Under the pieces are notes generated by a model. That model did not search any database, was not told where the DNA came from, and was given only the letters and a program-made list of their open reading frames with translations. From positions 25,132,270-25,196,269 of the forward strand of contig JAVDOI010000004.1 of the NCBI GenBank assembly GCA_032191485.1: a stretch of 64,000 bases of DNA, given 5' to 3'. How positions within the stretch are numbered: the stretch's first letter is position 1; the number at the start of each line of letters is the position of its first letter. This document shows positions 22,399 through 34,400 of the stretch, piece after piece. This DNA is from Leptoclinus maculatus (taxonomy: Eukaryota; Chordata; Actinopteri; Perciformes; Stichaeidae). The position numbers were made by a program, and so were the translations under genes.

Positions 22399-25300
22399 CT
22401 GATGGAGCAAACAGAAGCGGAGCAGAGAGAGAGAGAGACAGTGAGACAAAAAGGGAAAAAAACGGGTGGAAAGGAGATTTATTAGAGAAGTCAGAGTGGA
22501 ACACTGATGTAAGAGGGAGATGAATCACTGACAAGCATCGGGAGCATTCAGACGGCTAGTCGGAGGGAGGTTAAACCCAGCTATGACACGAGGGAGAGGA
22601 GATCAGGTCAAAAACCTGCATGTTCTCTGTAGAAGGTTTAGCATGTTTCTGTTTTATCTCACAGTCAGTAGCCTGGGCGCCTCCAGCAGAGCCCACTGAG
22701 CTAGCCACCCACTCACTGCCTCAGTGTGAGCTCCTTTCTGGGGCCACATTAGGCTGCTCTGTCCCCCTCTGGGTTTTGCCAACAAAGACATGTCACCTAC
22801 AAAAAAAAACAACTCTGTCCAAAGTTTTTTTTATCACTTTCAACAGAGGCTACATTATTTCAGTATTTCATCATTACTGTCACATTGTGAGCGGACTGAA
22901 ATGAAGTGCAAGGCACAGTTTGTTGAATATGTAAATATATATCAACCCCTTTATATCTCCTTTGAAGTAGAAAGAAATTAGGCTGAAACGTTAAGACATT
23001 TATTCAGTCCGTTCAAATCATTTTTAGGGAAAAATAAAGTTTATTTTAAGGCTCAAAGGAGAAAAGGTGTGTGAAAGTTTGCATAATGAAAGACTGTTAT
23101 CATTGATTTTAGATGTTAAACTGTGTCAAAATAAGAGGCGGCTTCAAAGAGGAATGAAACATTTCGATGTCTTAACTTCTAATAGCGTTCACTGCTGCAG
23201 AGCTCCAAGAGCGTCCCATGGTGGAATATCACATGTGTTAAGGTGGAATATCACATGTTTTAAGGTGGAATATCACATGTTTTAAGGTGGAATATCACAT
23301 GCGTTAAGGTAGAATATCACATGCGTTAAGGTAGAATATCACATGCGTTAAGGTGGAATATCACACGTGTTAAGGTGGAATATCACATGTGTTAAGGTAG
23401 AATATCACATGCGTTAAGGTAGAATATCACATGCGTTAAGGTGGAATATCACACGTGTTAAGGTGGAATATCACATGCGTTAAGGTAGAATATCACATGC
23501 GTTAAGGTAGAATATCACATGCGTTAAGGTGGAATATCACACGTGTTAAGGTGGAATATCACATGTGTTAAGGTGGAATATATCACGTGTTTAGGTAGAA
23601 TATCACATGTGTTAAGGTGGAATATCACATGTGTTAAGGTGGAATATCACATGTGTTAAGGTGGAATATCACATGTGTTAAGGTAGAATATCACACGTGT
23701 TAAGGTAGAATATCACATGTGTGATATGATAACTAATGAACGCATGCTGTTGTATCCTGATGATCTCGTCTCCGCTGTACATTTCAGACGTTACTTCCTT
23801 TCCCAAGCTCAGGGCCAGAAAGGGTCCCACGGCGGAGGCGGGCCTGAGCTTGGAGCTCTGCAGCGAGACCCTTCTCACGATTTCACCCTCTACGGGAATC
23901 ATTATGATAATATTTGCTGCACTTGCAACCGTTTATTATTCATACACTAAAGCTAATGTATGAAACAGAGTCGAAAGGTCATATTTCACTTTGTTTTTAA
24001 GCTTTTAGTACAAATCCTTTGTATCTAATAATTGGTCAACAAAAAAATTGTTTGAAAAAAAAGTCTGAAAAGAAGACCTCCACCTCAAAGCATGAAGCAC
24101 TTCAAAGGAGACCGTGCCACTTCTTAGTAAGCCCAGGAGATTTCATTCAGTCTGCAACCACAGTAATCTTTTTGCTTGCAATTATTAATAATGAGAGCAG
24201 GGATGGCGAGGCCGAATGCACGCGGTGACAGCGGCTCCCGGGGGCAGATAATGCAGGAGGTTCGTGTTAGAGACCTACGGTGGTGTGCGTGCTAAAAATA
24301 ACAAAATGTAAATGTGAAAATGACCTAACAAACGGAAATACTGCTCTAAGTCTTGACGTCTGGCACCCCGCTGTGTGCAAACCCTGTCGTGTAAAACTCA
24401 CATTTTATGCAGATGATTTTGGGCCGGTCCCACTTGCCGTTGGCGCGACACTTAGCAGTGGGCACGTGGCGCTGCAGGAAGCCGTCGGCGCACTGGTAGC
24501 GAGCTACGGAGTGGATGTCGTAGTGGGAGCGCTTCCGACCAATCAGGAAAGCATTATCCACAGTGGGCGGGGCTCCGCAAAGCACTGTAGAGGGAAGGAA
24601 AGACAAGCACAACACAGAATATCTGTTATCTAATAATAATGACTTTTACCTGAGCTCGCCTTGTCAGTATGCGTGACTAAAACATTTCAATGTCCCTAAG
24701 GGTTTCTGCTTTCAGATTGTATTCAGACTTCTGATTTTAAGGCACACACATCTCTTCGGAAACCACTCACAGCACAAACATCAAATCTCGTGTCCGCAGG
24801 ACAGCGTGTCTGTCCAAGTCTGTGAGCGAGTGGGCGGCTGTCAAAGTAACACAGCGTCTCAGAAAGAAGTAGAATCAGAAAAATGTTTTCCCAAGCTGAC
24901 GTGGAGCGAGGATTGACACTCCGGTCGGAGACTGACAGGACGGAGAAGCCTCGGGGACGCACGCCAACAACTCCACAGATATTTGAACTCTCCTGTCAGA
25001 GGGAGCCAGGCCCTCCGGGGGAGGCAGCGGGTGGATGTGGGAGACCCTCCTTTCACTTTATGTGCACCAAAAATCATGGGGAAGTTTTGAGTCTCTTAGT
25101 CACCGCTTTGAATTGCCGTTTCATTCAAGTTAATATTTGATTTAAAAACGAGTTAGGTGGACAATTAGTCATTACAGTGCACGGATGCATCACCATTTAT
25201 CAAATAGTCAGAGATGGAAGAAGCTCTATGCACTGCTGAGATTTTAACTGAAAGTTAGGCCGGCTTGTAACACTTTTTCTGTCATTGTTACCAATAAAAC

Positions 25301-27072
25301 TTCATCAAGGAGACTAAAAAGGAGTATTTTCCAATTTTAAAGAACGTGAACTGCATGTTTCCATTCTTTCCACGCGTTTCCCCCCCATTAGTTCCTGCTG
25401 AAACAAAAGAGTTTTTATTTAACGGAGCTCGAGAGGAATACAAGCTCCTTTATATTTTGGATTTGATTGATGTGTTTGGTTTGATGTGTATTGATTATCG
25501 CACTCAACTATCCACTAAATGTGCATCATCTGGGTTTTATTAGTTATGACGTCCAAAGAATACTTCACATTCTTTCTAAGTCCCAGCGTGAGCTCCTTTT
25601 AGAAACAAAGAGGTCCTAAAAATCTTTATTTGAGTAAATATTTTGTGTCTTTTTAATGCATACTTGACTCCTTCCTTAAAAGGGCTTGTACGAAGGCAGT
25701 AAAGTAGTCCATGAATACGAGAGTTCACAGATAATTACAAACCCTCCTCTGCATTGTGGAGGCTGGTTTATGGCTCTTTGCCGGTTACTCTCGTTGTCTT
25801 TTTGATTCTTCACAGCTCATTATGCCGGACGCCCCTCTGGCGTTTTAGTGAATGATGCAACTGTTGAACAGCGCGTTGAGCGTAAAACGCCTCCGTGCGT
25901 TCTCGGAGCTCGCGTGCCATGTTGTGAGTAGAAACACAGCTGAAGAGCTGGCTGGTAGTCTGAAGGCTTAAAGGTTGTGGAAATGTGTTTGAGTTGGAAA
26001 ATTAGTGTTGCACAGTGAACTAATATTAGAAACGTATGGCGATGCCGCTAAACACGGTATGATAACACATTTCATTAGCACCGGTTCTTTTCTGTCATTT
26101 ATTATTCAAATCCCTTTTCTGACATTTCAGATTTTTGCCGCGGTATCGTTCCAGTTTTGAGATATTTAGGAACAATATCGCAACAGCGATATCACTAACT
26201 TCCATGCTGCCCCCGGTCTAAGGCACCTATTCTGCCAACACCAGAAACCACCACAGATGTGACTGTGATCTACACACTTCAGTGCTGAGAGCGGTCTTGA
26301 GAGGACTTAATCAGCAATCAGAAAATGTTTACAAACCCTGGTAATTCCCTTGTCTTTTTCCGAATACCTCTTAAATTCTTAATAAGGGAAAAGCAACGCC
26401 ATTAACTCTGTTGAAAGGTTTAATGCCACATTTACAGTTTAATGTGTTGGGGAAGGCAGGGGGCAAAAAGCACTTTCCTCCTCACTTGAGACGATCACAC
26501 TCTGGACGCAAATGGCTTAAGAGGAAGTTTTTTATTTCTCGCAGTGCAAAGTCAGAACATATTGAAGTAGGGATAAAAGAAAATGTCACTGAACTCTGAA
26601 AGCAAAAGGAGCCGGGGTTTTATGTGAGACGCTCTAAATCAGAAAAGGTTCTTTTGTAGAATAAAGCCTGAAGGACGTACAGGGCTGCTGCTGACAGAGC
26701 AACCAGGTTTCTTTTTTTAAAAAGCCATAAAAATCTTTTAAGCAGCAACTTAACCTTTGAAATAAAAGTGCGTTTGGTAAACCTGACTTTTTAAGACTAC
26801 ACATTCAGCCGCTCCTGACATACCCGTGTGTCTGAGAGCACACGAGTCACTCTCAGACAATAATTATGCTGAAATGATTAGATCGGCTTATAATACAATA
26901 TGATATCTACACTCTTCTCTGCTGTGAGCTGCTCTGTGTGTAAAGACAGATTTAGAAAAGTGCTCAAGACGGTGGCGTTTGTCAAAGCTTCAATAATCAA
27001 TATTTGTGTCTGTTGAATCACATTGCTGGTGAGAGTGGGAGTAAGGTTGCTAACTCACGAAGCTGAGAGAGA

Positions 27073-27127
<55 letters not shown>

Positions 27128-28139
27128 CTTGACGTTCACAGTCGTCAGATCACTGTACTGTTCACACGTTGCTGTCTTGTAATCAGGAGTCGTTGTGGAT
27201 TTCACGCTACACGGCTGACCGGCGCCAGTGCGTCACACACTACAAGATCCCCGATGAGTCTCCAAATGACATGAGAAGTGACACAGTAAATGCCATGGCT
27301 CAGTGTAGAGCGGGTCGTCCTTCAATTTAGAAGATCAGCGGTTCGATTCCCCGGCTGTTGGACGTGTCCTTGGGCAAGACACTTAACCGCAAATTGCTCC
27401 CGATTGCTGTGTATATGGTGTATGTTTGGGCATGGATGGTGAGTTTTAATGGGCAGGTGGAACCTTGCATGCTGGCCCCTGCCATCACTGTATGGATAGG
27501 TATGAATGGGTGAATGATGACATGTAGTGTAAAAGCGCTCTGAGTGGTCAGAAGCACCATTTGTTGATCGTTCCACATGTCTCTACTTGTTTGTAACCTG
27601 TTTCCTCCAGGTAACGGTAACGCTCCTGCTGTTAGAGGCGACCCCTCAACTCCTTATCTGGCGCTCTCATTGGCTGCAGCTCGCCAACAGACTCCCACAC
27701 CGGTCCAGGTGTGTAGCCTGCTAGATATCTCGGGTTGAGTCTCCGGTGCATCGGCGAGCCTCTCCAGCGTTTTGAACAGTTCACATGAGCGCTGATATGT
27801 GAGCGCTCTGATATGGGGCTCTTGTCCGGTAGATGGCGAGTGGGAAATCAAAAGGCTAAAGCTGTGAAGAACTCGAAAATTAGGATCATACCTATAGGAC
27901 GTTTAAAAGAAGGGAAGGAATGTAGTTGAAGAGGTGGGAAACAAAGGAGATGGAGACTGAAGAGAAAGAGAAAAGAAGACAGTGATTTTCAAAGTGTTCT
28001 TAGCTACATATGTATCCTTATTCAGAATCTAGAACAAAGAATGTACAATAATGTGAAGCTTAGAGATGGCCATTTGCAGCAGCTGATTTAAGGTATTTAA
28101 GTTCAGCCGACATTAAAAGGAAGTTACTCCTGCTTGCAG

Positions 28140-28190
<51 letters not shown>

Positions 28191-28388
28191 CTTTAGCTGT
28201 GTACTTGAAAGCAGCATGTTTCTAGAGGTAGTGTCTGTCGCTGCATGGCAGGAGGTAGTCAGTGTGAGTTAGCGGTACGGGGAGAGCTGCAGACAGTTAG
28301 ATGCTGGTTCCTCTCAGCACTCCTCCATGGCCTCAAAGCATCCGCACTCCTACTGGCAACGCTGTTAGAATGAACCAGAGACACATCA

Positions 28389-28430
<42 letters not shown>

Positions 28431-31400
28431 ATTCGTACTGAAACACCACTGGAGCGAGTCTCACATGGAAACTACGATAACAAACTGCAGGAGTTGTTTG
28501 TGTGGATGTTTGCTGCACAGATACAAAAGGCAGTAAATGGGGATGTTTTAGATGACTGTATACCACGCACCACAAAAATACTAGCTAGACCACAGCGTGT
28601 CTTTACCTTCTGAAGTACATCAGCAAACAAAAGACATCGCGGAGCAATTTGTCACAACAACAAAAGCACAGGGGTCACCATTAACGTTAACAATGGCTCA
28701 GTTTCAATTAAATATTGCATCGAGGCAACATGAACAATACCAGAGTCCTGCCAAGATTGCAGCAATTATTAAAATAATAGTAAGACATTTTGTGAAATAG
28801 CCCTTTTCTGCATTAGATGAGAAGATACTCATAACTATGGAAGCCCATTCCTGCCAGCAAAAAAAAAAGAAAAAGATCACAAAAAAAAAAAGAAAAGAAA
28901 AAAATAGTATCTTAAAAAAAGAAGTCTTCAATGTAGTCACAATCCATTCATATGTCATAGCTGCTTCTATGACTGTTGTGTTAAAGTATCTCATAATTTC
29001 GACTTTCTATAGCAACTGGAAAAATCTGGTCAGTGTTGTGGTTACAGATGGATGCACCAAAAGATTTTTTTTTTTTTTTTGCTGGTGTAAAAAAAGTAAA
29101 ATAAAAAAAAAAATTATTAGAATTATTATTTATTTTGTGGGTGGAATTTTTTCTTTTTTTTGTGAATTACATTTTTTATTTTTTTTTTTTAAGTTACTAT
29201 TTATTTTTGTGATCTTATTTTTTTTTTTTTAGTGATCTTATTTTTTTTTTTTGCTGCCGGGAATGGGCTTCCATACATACCTGTGTCAACTATGGAGCTG
29301 CAGCTAGGACACGTTAGCTTAGCTTAGCATAAAGACTGGGAACAGGGGAAATAAATCCTGACAGAAAAACAACAATTTCAGCCTTCAGAATAAATCCTGC
29401 AGTAGGATTGACAAAAGGTTATCTGTTTGTTCAGCACCTCTGAATAGCAGCCCAAGGCTCCAGGAAGTCACTACTCCTGTTCGTTGTTCGCCAGGAAAGG
29501 TCCCTTGTCACAATCGTCATTTTTACAAATCTGTTTTTAAACGTAACGAACAGACAAGATAAAGCTTTTATATTATTGAGCTGTAGAGATTTTTGAATCC
29601 ACCGAGCAGTTTCCCTCTGCTTTCAATCTTAACGCTAAGCTAAGCTAAGCTAAGCTAAATGTCTTTTCCACACTTAACACACTCATAAGAGTGGTATCAA
29701 TAATCTCCAACACGTCCTCAGACCTAAAGGACAGAATAGGGAATTTGCCAAAACGACATACGTGACCGTTCTAAACACGTGGTAAACAGAACTTCTTGGT
29801 TAGGTTTATATCTTAACGTTAGCTTTGTAACGTGTAAGTATCATAAACGTTTGTTTGCCACAGATCTTATTTTCTGCAATAATTCCCCCCAAAAAGATCT
29901 AAATCCAATGTTGCGGATTTATGTGAGCCGGTGAGCAGTGTGGTGCGCTCAGAGAGCAGCTCCTCGGAGGTCTGGTGGGTCGTGGACCGCTGTGCCCCTG
30001 CACACATCTCCCTGTGGAGCATGTTACAGTCTGGAGCAGCCATGTCTACAAAATGACAAGACACCAGGGTCCCTGTGGGGAAGAGTGAGGCCGCTCAGGT
30101 GGGGGTCGGTGAAGCGGACCTTTATCTCCTCTTTGTGACTGCAAAGATTCATCTTCAGCACTAAATATAAATCAATTGGGTAATTCATATAGAAATTTAA
30201 CAAAAATAACTTTTCCCCTCACTTTCAAAATACATTTGACAGTTTAACGCCACACAATGTGCGTCCTACAATGATTACATTACACACCAACGGACAAATC
30301 AACTGCTAAAGGCACTGACTATCATCTCCAAAAAGCACTCGGAGAGCCCGCTGAGTATGTCACGCAAAATTAGATTTCCTGTCTCTGTACATAATAACCC
30401 ATCAAAATAAATGGAACAATTTCTTAATACTCGCATCTCCTGTTGCGGGTAAATTCCCTCTCGTCCTCGCTGTGAGAGCTCAAAGGCAGCTCAAGAGTAC
30501 GTGACTCTCTTGTTACTTGAATCCAAATGGAAGTGGAAAACTCTGTGTTTTCCATCAAATTCATTTCGTCCCCTTTTTCACAATGTTCCAGCAATGAAAT
30601 ACTGCTTCTGAATGTATTAACTGCTGTGTTTCAACCTACAAAATCATCAATATGAAACGTTAAAAGTCACTCCAGATCACAAAACTCTCCATGTATATGT
30701 ATTATTTGGGGAGGATCTGTGTTCTGAATGGCCTATAGACCTCACGTCAATGATCTGAAAACATTTGTGCAACGGAAGAAACCACAGCAACACAGACTAT
30801 CAGTTCATGCAGATATTTAGCTGGCTTTTGGATTTTTGGAAGAAATCAAAATCGGCAGGTTTAACCTGGCGGCGACCTCCGGTTCTGAAGAGGGAAGTCA
30901 ATGTCAAGTGCCTTAAACTTGCATTCCAGGTAACGGCCAGCAGGGGGGCGACTCCTCAGGTTGCAAACAAGAAGTCTGATTGTATAGAAGTCTATGAGAA
31001 AATTACCCTACTTCTCATTTGATGTATTACCTGAGTAAACATGAGTTTATTATGGTCCATTTAGAGTGAAATAGAGCATGAAACAGGGTACGCTTTAGGG
31101 CGGGGCTACGTTGTGATTGACAGGTCACTACCAGAGCCGTATAAGACGTCTATACAGCCTTCCTCCCAAGTCCAAATATGGTCACTGGTTGCAAAAAAAA
31201 CACAATGGCGACGGCCAAAACGCTGATCTTGAGGCTTCAAAACCGAGGATTTGAAACACAAGGTTCAACACACGTGTGATTAATGACTAGAGGCTTGTGT
31301 GAGTGGGTTGTACAAACAAAATGTGTGATGAGTCCCGCTCTTCTTCCCCACATATCTGACCGGCTTGTCATCAGATGACAGTCTCCCCTCTCGTCATTTA

Positions 31401-34400
31401 TTTGACAAAAATATCATCCCCATCTGCGTCACACATCACCCATGACCGGCCCCAGGCCGACTGATTGAGGTGTCCGATAGGCTCACATGGTGCTGTTATC
31501 GTCTAATCAAGACTAAACAGATCAGGTGAGCTGTCATTAGAAGTCTGGATGGAGAACACTCAGCACGGAGCTGACAGACTCCACTGATAAGACAAGACAT
31601 TACATGGGGTTACTGAGAGTGAAAGAAGAGGCTGACGGGGAAAAGATGAAAAGAAATGGTGATTGTAGCCGACTGATTAAGGCTGGATGCTGGGGACTTG
31701 TGACAGTGTGAATCGGAGGTGGTGCAACTTCTTGCTTGTGAGGGAAATACCTTTCCTTTGGTTCCGGGAATAGAAATGGAGAAGTGCTCGTTGCCTGAGG
31801 CTTTAGAAGTACGATCTCTACGCTTGTGGCTTCTGACTACAAAAGCATCTGTTGAAGCACAAATCATTTGTTTAACCTAACATAAGGCCCATCAGTAAGG
31901 CCTGTGAGGCTTTTTATGTTAAGGCTCATCGAATATTCAGGGACGAAGAGGGACGAAGAGGGACGAAGAGGGACAAAGAGGGACGAAGAGGGACGAAGAG
32001 GGACGAAGAGGGAAACTATTTGATCAGCTCTACATATGTATAAGTCCTCCATAGACTTAGAGGTTAAGATGACAACCATGAACCCAAATGTCATAAACCT
32101 ACCCAGTAAAGATTTAGTTTATTAGCTGACTAATACCCTCATCTACCGTCAACATCCATGTCCAGATCAAGATGGGATTATTTGGATAATCCCACATTTA
32201 TCAAAGTCAGAACTGCTTTAAAGAGTTTGGAGTAAACTAGAAATACTGCCTCGTGGTGGTTGTTGTGTGCCAACCAGTCAAGTTGTAGTTTAAAATGTCA
32301 TCCCTTCATTATTTTATCCTGTTAAGACATTTGTGCAAAGAAAATCCCTCAAAGCGTTCCTGAGATATCACTAGGATGGGACGGGCGTGAGGTCACGGGG
32401 ACCTTTGACTACCTCCTCGAGTCCAAATGGACGTTTTGTCCCAAATTTGAAGAAATTCCCTCCTGGCGTCCCTAAGATATCACGTTTACGAAAGTGTGAC
32501 ATGGAAACATTCTGCTTCTGAAAGTGAAACTTTGCACAAACTTTACAGCAGAGCAGTACGTGATTGATGATGTTTATGCTCACAGCAGGAATACCCAATC
32601 AGACTCAATGATTTACCCAATGGGAGGGGATTGCAAATCAAATAAATGACAACTTTTGTCCCCTGATAAATGTATTAAAACCAGATACTCACATCTTAGT
32701 TAAATAGTGGGCTAAAACTCCCATAATCTTAATTACACATATTTCTTCAGCTATATCGTTCACAAGGATCAGTGATGTTTTGTACATTCACTACAAAATA
32801 TATCCCAAAAGGTTCACCTCTGCTTCTGTGCTGCACTCATCTGAGGTCTGTGATTTATAGCTTTTCTTTAAAAGTGAAGGATTTTAACGTCCGCACGCCC
32901 ACAGCCAAAGCACAAAGCTTGTTCCATCCAAAGCTCGGGGGAAAGCTTTTGGGGATGCAGCCATCGTCGGCCTCTTTGTGTCCCAGTATTTCTTTAAAAC
33001 CTGTCAGCTAAACTCCACCTCGCCACTAACGCGGCTGTCTTTCTCGCCATCGGTCGTAAGTCCGACCTGTATGCAAATCAGTGGCAAAAATAAGCTCCTA
33101 ATGGGCTCTCAGAGGAGCACGTGGGGGCCCGACTCCGGCTCCCGAGAAGGGGAAGAGGCAGCAGCAACAGGGGACGTGAAAGCGGAGGTGGCGGCGCATT
33201 AAAAGGAACTTAACCAACCAACAAGCTTTGCTCACCTCGTTTTGCTGAGTTGAAGTTTCCTGAACATAAAGCACAAAAGTACCGCGCGCCCCCCAAGACG
33301 TGCTTAACGTAACTAAAACAGAACATTAGGCAGAGGACATGGAGCCGTGATACGAGAAGTACACCGAGAAACTTTATTAAAGTCGCGCTGGAGGACGACG
33401 AGAGACAGAAGAGGAGCAGAGAAGAGTAATGAGTGTGAACCTGAAGTACGTGGACTGATTGAAGAGGCTCTAATGTGTGTGTAATGTTAACGATGACATA
33501 GCCAGGGATGTTCATGAAGGCACATGTGCTCGTGAGCTCGTGAGTAAAACACTTATAAGAACATTTTGTTCGTCTTTCCTCACTTTGGATTCTCCTCATA
33601 GGATTTCAGATGAAAGAACTGACAGCAGAGCGAGGTTGTTTCTCCTCTGTCCGATTCCTCACCGTCTCACTTCTTTAAATCCAGTGTTACCTCACAGCCT
33701 CTTCCTCTTTTTCACTGTTCCTATTTTTCATCCGGCTGCTCTCTGTCGCCTCACCTCTCCGTCAGTCATTTCTATCACCTGTAGAAGTCACTCCATGCCA
33801 CTCTCTCCTCTCCTCTCCTCTCCTCTCCTCTCCTCTCCTCTCCTCCCCTCTCTCCTCTCCCCTTCTCCCCCTCGTTGCTCTCACCTGTTCCCTTCTTGCA
33901 GACGTAGGGCAGATTGTAGTTGCAGGGCACGTCATTCCATTTGCCATTCTCGTGAGCGATCATAACCACGCAGTCTTCTCCTCCGGCAAAGAAGTTGTCC
34001 GGCTGGTTTTCACGCCAGTTCTCATATTGCTGCACACACACATGCACAAAAAAAAAAAACAGTCACACAATCAGACGAACAACTGTGTCTTTTAAACATC
34101 ATTTTCTTGACATCAGAGACGTGTTACTGATCAAACGTCCCTTAATTCCATGTTCTCTATTTGACGTGATGTTATGATGGGAAATTATGAAAGAACTAAA
34201 GATACAAAACAACATATGTCATTATTATCTGTAGATTACGCTGTATCGCAATGAAACACTGCCGTTCAGGATGTCCCGAGCTGTGATGCTGATTGTATTC
34301 AGTTTGTCTGGAGCCTAAACAGACACAGCGTGTCTGTTTAGGTGTTCCTCACCAGGTCCATCTTGTCGGTCCATTGAAAGTCGTCCTCCACCGTGCGGTC

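Larger units (their letters stand above)
24585..33884 (-). other. ncan intron between lectin and Sushi exons (9.3 kb)
   Basis: The phase-1 intron contains (CA)n, a tRNA-derived SINE, two (TG)n runs, a TA-flanked foldback element, dispersed repeats, a 10-bp tandem repeat and a TCTCC repeat, each listed separately. From 24585 to 27070 I see no repeats or exons. Confidence 0.8.

Noticed and set aside
22051..22449. 132-residue minus-strand frame overlapping the ncan tail
   Set aside because: It is a shifted frame through the tail exon and C-rich 3' sequence. The spliced frame with the RRAHRYRRHHH tail is the real one.
23220..23721. CRISPR-like array or coding peptide repeat
   Set aside because: There are no spacers, and the 22-bp period is not a multiple of three, so no peptide repeat is maintained.
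24280..24633. 117-residue plus-strand frame
   Set aside because: Antisense of the ncan Sushi exon.
27296..27360. A possible tRNA gene with A-box and B-box sequences
   Set aside because: No full cloverleaf with acceptor stem is evident, and the sequence continues into a SINE body and LINE-like tail, so it is a tRNA-derived retroposon.
28837..29232. 131-residue frame rich in Lys and Phe
   Set aside because: It is built from the poly(A)/poly(T) arms of the foldback element.
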